From: Pseudopyrenochaeta lycopersici
Taxonomy: Eukaryota; Ascomycota; Dothideomycetes; Pleosporales; Pseudopyrenochaetaceae
Direction of reading: 5' to 3'
NCBI GenBank assembly: GCA_003313425.1
Contig: NHZP01000008.1
Span: 1,508,871-1,572,870 of the forward strand
DNA: 64,000 bases
The notes under the pieces were generated by a model, which saw only the letters and a program-made list of their open reading frames with translations, searched no databases and was not told where the DNA came from. Position 1 is the stretch's first letter. Each line of letters opens with the position of its first letter. Positions 58,789 through 64,000 of this stretch are shown in pieces. The position numbers and the translations under genes were made by a program.

Positions 58789-58806
58789 CCATCCCCCTCC
58801 TATCCT
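58789..58806 (-). other. Polypurine tract
   Basis: Minus strand AGGATAGGAGGGGGATGG abuts the LTR's TGTTACG. It would prime plus-strand DNA synthesis of the retroelement. It has stayed purine-rich although the surroundings are RIP-mutated. Confidence 0.75.
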
Positions 58807-58927
58807 AGCGCTGTCCTCAGTACTTATTATATAACACAGGCGTTTCCTACTTCTTACTGTATTATGTCTCACTATACCTAAATATCTATAAGTATCTAGT
58901 ACTATTTGTTATTAACACCTCTATAAT

Positions 58928-59455
58928 TTTATTAACTCCTTTAAGAAAGCTATAGTTTAGAAGTACGTAACGTGCGTAAAGTATAACTAGGTATGTAAAG
59001 TCTATATTTATTCTAGGAAATATAGTAAGTATCTATATTAAGGATAATATTATAACGTGCAAGTTACAGAGTCTAAATTTAAGCGATTAGTAGATTAAAA
59101 AGTAAAGCTTTAAGAGAAAATAAAAGAATCTAGAGATATATAAGAGGTTATAATAAAGGCGTATAAAAAGGCTCTAGAAGAGCTGCGCGTTACTTAGGCT
59201 TATAAAGAGTAGTTATAATAATAAATAGATTTAATTAATTAACGTGCGGAAGAAGTAATAGCTGTAGAAGAGTAGGATATTAAGGAGCAAGAAGCGGCAG
59301 AGGCCTTATTACCTAAAAACGCTTCTAATACCCTTAGTTTTAGTTTATCGCCTAGCACCTAGGGTGCGTTTAAGGGCTTCCCTCTTAAGTACTAGGAGGC
59401 CCTAATTAGTAATAGGCTATTAGTAGTAGACCTAATAGTTTCTTCTAGCTCCTAA
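58928..59455 (+). pseudogene. Antisense accessory ORF of the Gypsy element: Cys-rich then coiled-coil protein, RIP-inactivated
   Basis: On the plus strand, opposite to pol, one frame stays coherent from 58928 to 59455 if its 16 internal stops, all TAA or TAG and none TGA, are read as former Gln (two perhaps Arg/Trp). Visible phrases: TCVKYN and VCKVYIYSRKYSKY (probably a Cys cluster with several Cys turned to Tyr by G-to-A), VTESKFKRLVD, IKAYKKALEELRVT, RAEEVIAVEE, DIKEQEAAEALLPKNASN, FSLSPST. The middle is a heptad-rich coiled coil. It sits between the pol end (about 59460) and the polypurine tract, tail-to-tail with pol. I recall similar zinc-cluster/coiled-coil predicted proteins repeated in fungal genomes; their role is unknown. 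Confidence 0.6.
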
Positions 59456-59459
59456 CGTT

Positions 59460-60880
59460 TCTTAAGGTTTATTTATTTTTTCTTCTTCCTTTCTTCTCTT
59501 TCTTAATATTCTCTAATTTTTTCTTAGTAGTTCCTTAGGTTTTCTAGTAGTTCCTACGTGCTTTCTATACTTAGGTATCCTTTCTATTTAACTAGGTAGC
59601 TAAAGCTTAGTTCTAGGTTATTAACTCTTCTGTTTTATTAGTACCCCTATATTTTCTTAACCTTAAACTTATTTTCTTCTTTAAGTTCGTACTAAAATAT
59701 TCTTTATAATAGTATTACAGAGTTAGCTAGTTCTAACTTAGAAATATAGAAGCGTAGGTAGATCTTTATATCTAGTAGTAGCTTAAGTGTATAGTTTACT
59801 AGTCTATTCTATTCTTTAACTAAAAATAGTCTAACTTTAACGTAGTTAAGTCCTTTACTTAGTTGCTTATTACGTAGATTTTTCGTAAGTAAGTATGCTT
59901 TATCCCCTTTTTTTAGCTAAGGTGCTATTTTTCTTTTCTTATTTTAGTAAGAAATACTATTACGTTATGCTTTCTTAAGGTTTTTTTAGAGTTATTTATA
60001 TATTTTCTTTATTTCTTTAGCTATTTTAATAGCTACTTTAGCTTTTCTACTAGGATATAATTTTATAAAGAGATTAGGGTATCTCCTATAGTTAGTAAAG
60101 AATAGTGTCTTTCTAGTAGATTCTAATAATTTATTATTATAGGCTAGTTATGCTATTAGTAATAGTAAAACCTAATTATTTTATTATTAATTACTATAAA
60201 TTCTTAGGTAGGTTTTTATTATTCTGTTTATTCTTTCTGTTTATCCGTCTGTTTATAGGTAATAGGCTATTAATAACTTTCTTTTTATTCTTATCGCGGC
60301 TATTAATATAGACTAGAAGTTAGATATAAAGAGCTTATCTCTGTTACTAATAATAGACTTAGGTATACTATAATATCGTATTAGTCTATCTAAGATAACA
60401 AACGCTAGTTATTCTATATTATAGTTATTTCTAAACAGTATTATTTCTGCTACTTTCGTAAATCTACAGACTATATTAAAGATAGCGTTATACTTAATTT
60501 CTATCGCAGGATCTTTAGATAGTAGTAACCCTGTTATAAAGTCTATAGAAATGTCTGCCTAAGGTTTATTAGGTAGCTCTATAGCTTATATTTCTCTGTA
60601 AGGTACGTAAGTACTGTGTTTATTCTCATAATAGTCTGCGTATTTTTTAATAAACTATTTAACCTTAGCCTTTATATTCTTAAAGCTGTAGTATCGTTAT
60701 ATAAGTTTTATTATTCTCTTAATTCTAGGGTGACTATATACTAGGTTATTATAGTATTATTAGATAATTACTTCTTATAATTTTTTAGGTACTTCAGACG
60801 TAATTATTATAGTATTGTTTAATAACTTATTAGGTCCTAAGCTTCTGTCCTAGTTTACTTAAAGGATAGCATTATTAATT
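59460..60880 (-). pseudogene. Gypsy integrase and chromodomain
   Basis: Integrase core on the minus strand around 60500-60230: VCRFTKVAEIILFRN, RYYSIPKSIISNRDKLFISN and TDG-TERINRI (with stops at former Gln). C-terminal part around 59930-59700: LKKGDKAYLLTKNLRNKQLS and LKIYLRFYISKLE-like phrases. A chromodomain-like YLVKYKEYLS follows near 59590. The chromodomain would direct integration to heterochromatin. Many stops. Confidence 0.8.
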
Positions 60881-60889
60881 ACTGCTTTT

Positions 60890-61340
60890 ATTCCTGTAAT
60901 ATCTAATCTGCGGCTGAGAGCATTAGCTCTACTGTTATCCTTTCCTAGCGTATATATAATCTTAAACTTATATTATCCTAATATTTTAGCTTATCTAACT
61001 TATCTTTAGTTTAAATCTTTAGTAGTAGTAAAATTAATTAAGTTCTTATAATCTGTAAATATTTTAAGGTCTAAGCAGCTCTCTATATAGATCTACTAGT
61101 AATTAAGGGCGTTAACAATTACTATAAGCTCTTTATTGTGCACGTTATATCGCTCCTTAGGGTCTGTAAATTTCCTTAAGTAGTAGGTAATTAGGTGCCA
61201 CTTCCTATTGCGTTCTTATTTTACTGTTGCACCTAGTGTAAGGTCTAAAGTATCTATTTTAAACTGTAAGAGTTCTCCTGTTTAAAATATAATTAGTACT
61301 AGTAGTATAATATAGGCTTCCTTAAGCATCTAAAATACTT
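60890..61340 (-). pseudogene. Gypsy RNase H
   Basis: Minus-strand phrases KWHLITYYLRKFTDPKERYN, VHNKELIVIVNALNY, LKIFTDYKNLINFTTTKDLN and KIIYTLGKDNSRANALSRR are the Ty3/Gypsy RNase H in order. Asp-to-Asn changes are present. Confidence 0.85.
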
Positions 61341-61419
61341 TTCTTTATTTATTTCTTTATTCCTATTTTATCTTTTTCTTAGTAAGCTTAGTAAGTAGAA
61401 TAGATTTCTTAGAGAAGTC

Positions 61420-62400
61420 CTTAATAAACTATTAGTTAAAGTTAATAAATCCTATAAATAATTATATATCTTTAACTATTTTAGGTTTAGGCTATTCCTT
61501 TACTACTTTTATTTTATCTTTACTTATTTTTACTCTGTATGCACCTACTATATATCCTAAGAATTTAACTTCTTCTTTATAAAACTTGTATTTCTTAGGT
61601 TTAAGCAGTAAACTAAATCTTCCTAAATAGGTAAGAACTATTTTAACGTACTTAATATGTTCCTGTAGATTATTAGAGTATATAAAGATATTATTAAGGT
61701 ATGTAATAATAAATATATTTAGGTGTTCTCTTAATATATTATTAATAAGTACCTAGTATATAGCTAGTGCGTTAGTAAGACTAAAAGGTATTACTATATA
61801 CTTATAGTAGCTATAGCGTGTTCTAAACGCAGTCTTCTATTCTTTACCTTCCTTTATATAAATAAGGTTGTACGCTCCTCTTAGGTCTAATACTGTAAAG
61901 ACTTTTATAAAGGCTAGTTAATTCTGTAGTTCTACTATATTTAGTAAAGGGTATTAATTCTTTATTATAATGTTATTAAGCTTCTAGTAGTTAACGCACA
62001 GTCTTAGCTTCTTATTCTTTTTTAGTACGAATAGTATAAGGTATCCTACTAGTAACTATAATTCTCTAATAAATCTTTTCTTTAAGTTTGTCTTAATATA
62101 TTTACGTAAAGTTTTAAGTTCTTTTTCTAATAAACTGTAGATTAGACTAAAAGTTAGTTACTTTCCTTCCTATAGGATAATCTTGTAATCCTAAGGCTAA
62201 TACTTAGGTAATACTTTTATAGTTATCTCTTCCTAAAAGAGTAACTTATATTCTTTATACTTATTAGGGATTACTAGAGTTACGCTTTACTCTTTAACTC
62301 TAGCTTATTAGTCTAAGAGCCTCTTGTTAGTACCTGCTAAGTTAGACCCTCGTGTCTTAAGGTCGTCCTTATTTAAAGTAAGGATCCTAATTATTATCTT
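61420..62400 (-). pseudogene. Gypsy reverse transcriptase
   Basis: Minus-strand phrases KKLRLCVNY-KLN, VFTVLDLRGAYNLIYIKEG, KTAFRTRYSYYKYIVIPFSL, TNALAIY-VLINNILREHL. The catalytic YLDD box reads YLNN here (about 61680-61710), both Asp codons having become Asn by G-to-A, so the enzyme is dead. Confidence 0.88.
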
Positions 62401-62479
62401 CTTATCTACTTAGGTACTTAGCTGCAGCGTAGGCTTACTTATAGTTATGTCTGTTCTACAGTATTTAAATAAGAACTTC

Positions 62480-62800
62480 TTCTTTTTCTAATTTATCTCT
62501 AGACTATGTTCTCTTAACTATAGGAGTCCTAATATTATATTATACTGTAATAGTCTAAAGACGTCTAGGTTAATTGTTTCCCTATAGTTCTAGATAATAA
62601 GTTACACGCCCTGTACTTTGTATATAATTACAGACTCTAATAGCATTAGTTATCTATTAGCTACTATTAATAGATATAGTACTAATTTTAATAATAAGAT
62701 AAGATTAGCTTATTCTATCGCTCGCGCAGAAATATAGCTCTGTTATACTCTAGAATCTACTAGTGCCTTTATCTAGCTTCTGTTAAGCTTAATATTTAGC
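62480..62800 (-). pseudogene. Gypsy protease
   Basis: Minus-strand phrases IKALVDSRV (from the LVDSGA active site), SYISARAIE, INLDVFRLLQYNIILGLLQL match the retroviral-type aspartic protease before RT. The active-site Gly is Arg. Confidence 0.65.
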
Positions 62801-62879
62801 TTAAGGAGTCTTTATGTGCCTGTTATGCATAGAGCTTGCAATTCTTACCTATTAGTAGGCGCGATTCTAAAAAAGGCTC

Positions 62880-64000
62880 TTCTTAATACCTATTTAGCGT
62901 CTTAATGTCCTTATGCTTAAGGCAGTTAGAGTTAAGGCACGTTTACTATTATTATTAATTATACTCTCTATTAAAGACTAGCTGCATTACTATAGTAGCC
63001 GCAGAGTTATTATTCCCTAGGAAGTAGAGGATAGTCCTCTTATCCTATAGGTAGTTGTCGCATTTAACTTTAGGATAATTATACTATTAGTATTTATATT
63101 AGTAAAATAAGTAAGGGAAGTATCCTTATTCTATTTTACTTAAATATTAGATCGCGCATAGGTCTGTAGTATAAAAAGACTAGTAGGTAATACTATATTA
63201 CTTATTGCGTAGATCTATTAAGTAGTCTAGTACTAGTTTCTGTAGTCCTTTACGCATAGTATATAGGGTCTAAGCCGCCTTAGCGTGCTTATACATTTCT
63301 TAGGCTTCTTCTTCTGTAAGATACTAGAGAGGGTTAATATTCTTTTTATTATCCTCCTAATACATTTATTATTTAAGCTACGTATAAATATTTTACTTCT
63401 TACTGTCTGTAAGTACAATTTTACTGTAAGAGTTAACTTAAAGATACCCTTATTATACTAGGTTCTTAGTATTTAGTACGTAGAAAGCGTCTTCTTATAT
63501 TAGTAGTAGTATTATTTAGCGTTATAGTGCGTATTTAGGGGTCTTAACTACTAAAGGTTCTAGTACCTATATTTACCTAGCTCGTTAAAGTTTCTATAGT
63601 ACGTCCTTAACGCTTATAGGTTACTATACTTCTTTAGCCTTTTCTACCTATTCTTATATTACCTTTATATAATATTTAGGGTAGTTATAGTGTTCCTGTA
63701 ACATGTCTTATATTACTTACTTAGCTAGGATAATTATACTTATTCCTTATTTTATAGCTGCTTCCTATTCTACTAAGGTTAACGCGTTAATATATTATAC
63801 TTTATATATATATTGTGCGTGTAGTTAGTAGTTAAGTTCCGCGATATCTTTTTCTGCTTCTATAGGCGTAGATAGCCTTAGAGTTCCTAGTTAATGTTAG
63901 CTTCTAAAGTTCTCCTCTTTTTACTCCTTAGTTAGGAGTACTATAGTATTACTAAGGTCTTCTGTAGCGTCTTTATAGACTAGGGATAAGAAGCTATTAC
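62880..64000 (-). pseudogene. Gypsy gag region (partial)
   Basis: Upstream of the protease on the minus strand one frame gives YLTEEEAQEMYKHAKA-like text (stops at former Gln) with CLNSNCLKHKDIK near its end, probably the decayed CCHC knuckle. It continues to the window edge; no start was seen. Confidence 0.5.

Larger units (their letters stand above)
58399..64000 (-). mobile_element. Ty3/Gypsy LTR retrotransposon, RIP-degraded, 3' part (5' end beyond window)
   Basis: Read on the minus strand from 64000 down: gag region, protease, reverse transcriptase, RNase H, integrase and chromodomain, then polypurine tract and 3' LTR. All domains are in chromovirus (Gypsy) order. The reading frame carries many TAA and TAG codons, mostly where Gln or Trp is expected, and catalytic Asp to Asn changes, all explained by C-to-T/G-to-A RIP on both strands. 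The element cannot be autonomous now. The 5' LTR and primer binding site lie outside the window. Confidence 0.88.

Overview
The window reads as nuclear DNA of a filamentous ascomycete, most likely a dothideomycete (Pleosporales-like). The evidence is: short GT..AG introns of about 45-60 nt, often with a CTAAC-type branch site; HET-domain genes; fungal-type RIM15, YOS9 and Inp2/vezatin-like genes; and a right end that is very AT-rich and carries transposons with the marks of repeat-induced point mutation (RIP: CpA to TpA, with Gln and Trp codons turned into TAA/TAG). The class assignment is inference from gene content, not a database result.

Layout. 0-3 kb: 5' part of a RIM15-type PAS/kinase gene (minus strand, running off the left edge). 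5.0-5.6 kb: small basic protein with an Hva1-type TUDOR domain. 8.3-10.7 kb: HET-domain gene with an in-frame stop. 11.8-17.3 kb: FHA-kinase-FHA checkpoint kinase (RAD53/CHK2 type), then a YOS9/OS-9 ERAD lectin ending in KDEL. 19.2-24.2 kb: two paralogous multi-exon zinc-finger genes 3 kb apart. 26.5-28.5 kb: vezatin/Inp2-like peroxisomal membrane protein (minus). 30.1-36.9 kb: compact housekeeping block with an unknown conserved-looking protein, EMC6, PCNA, pyridoxal kinase and dUTPase. 40.6-42.3 kb: hexose transporter. 43.8-49.2 kb: run of broken genes (F-box with a SUKH-like tail, a second F-box relic, a HET gene, a single-pass membrane protein). 49.9-50.5 kb: small two-exon gene. 54-64 kb: AT-rich transposon-dominated DNA with a LINE RNase H relic, a solo-LTR-like element of normal base composition, and the 3' two-thirds of a heavily RIP-mutated Ty3/Gypsy element read on the minus strand. 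Downstream of its pol lies an antisense coiled-coil/zinc-cluster-like reading frame.

How the genes fit together. The housekeeping half holds several genome-maintenance functions (RAD53-type checkpoint kinase, PCNA, dUTPase) and ER/secretory functions (YOS9, EMC6). Fungal genes are transcribed singly, so this is proximity, not an operon. The right half shows a gradient from intact genes through pseudogenes of incompatibility/F-box families to RIP-erased repeats. Exon models below were built by hand from splice signals, frame continuity and protein-family knowledge; total lengths divisible by three and family-typical lengths (259 aa for PCNA) support them.
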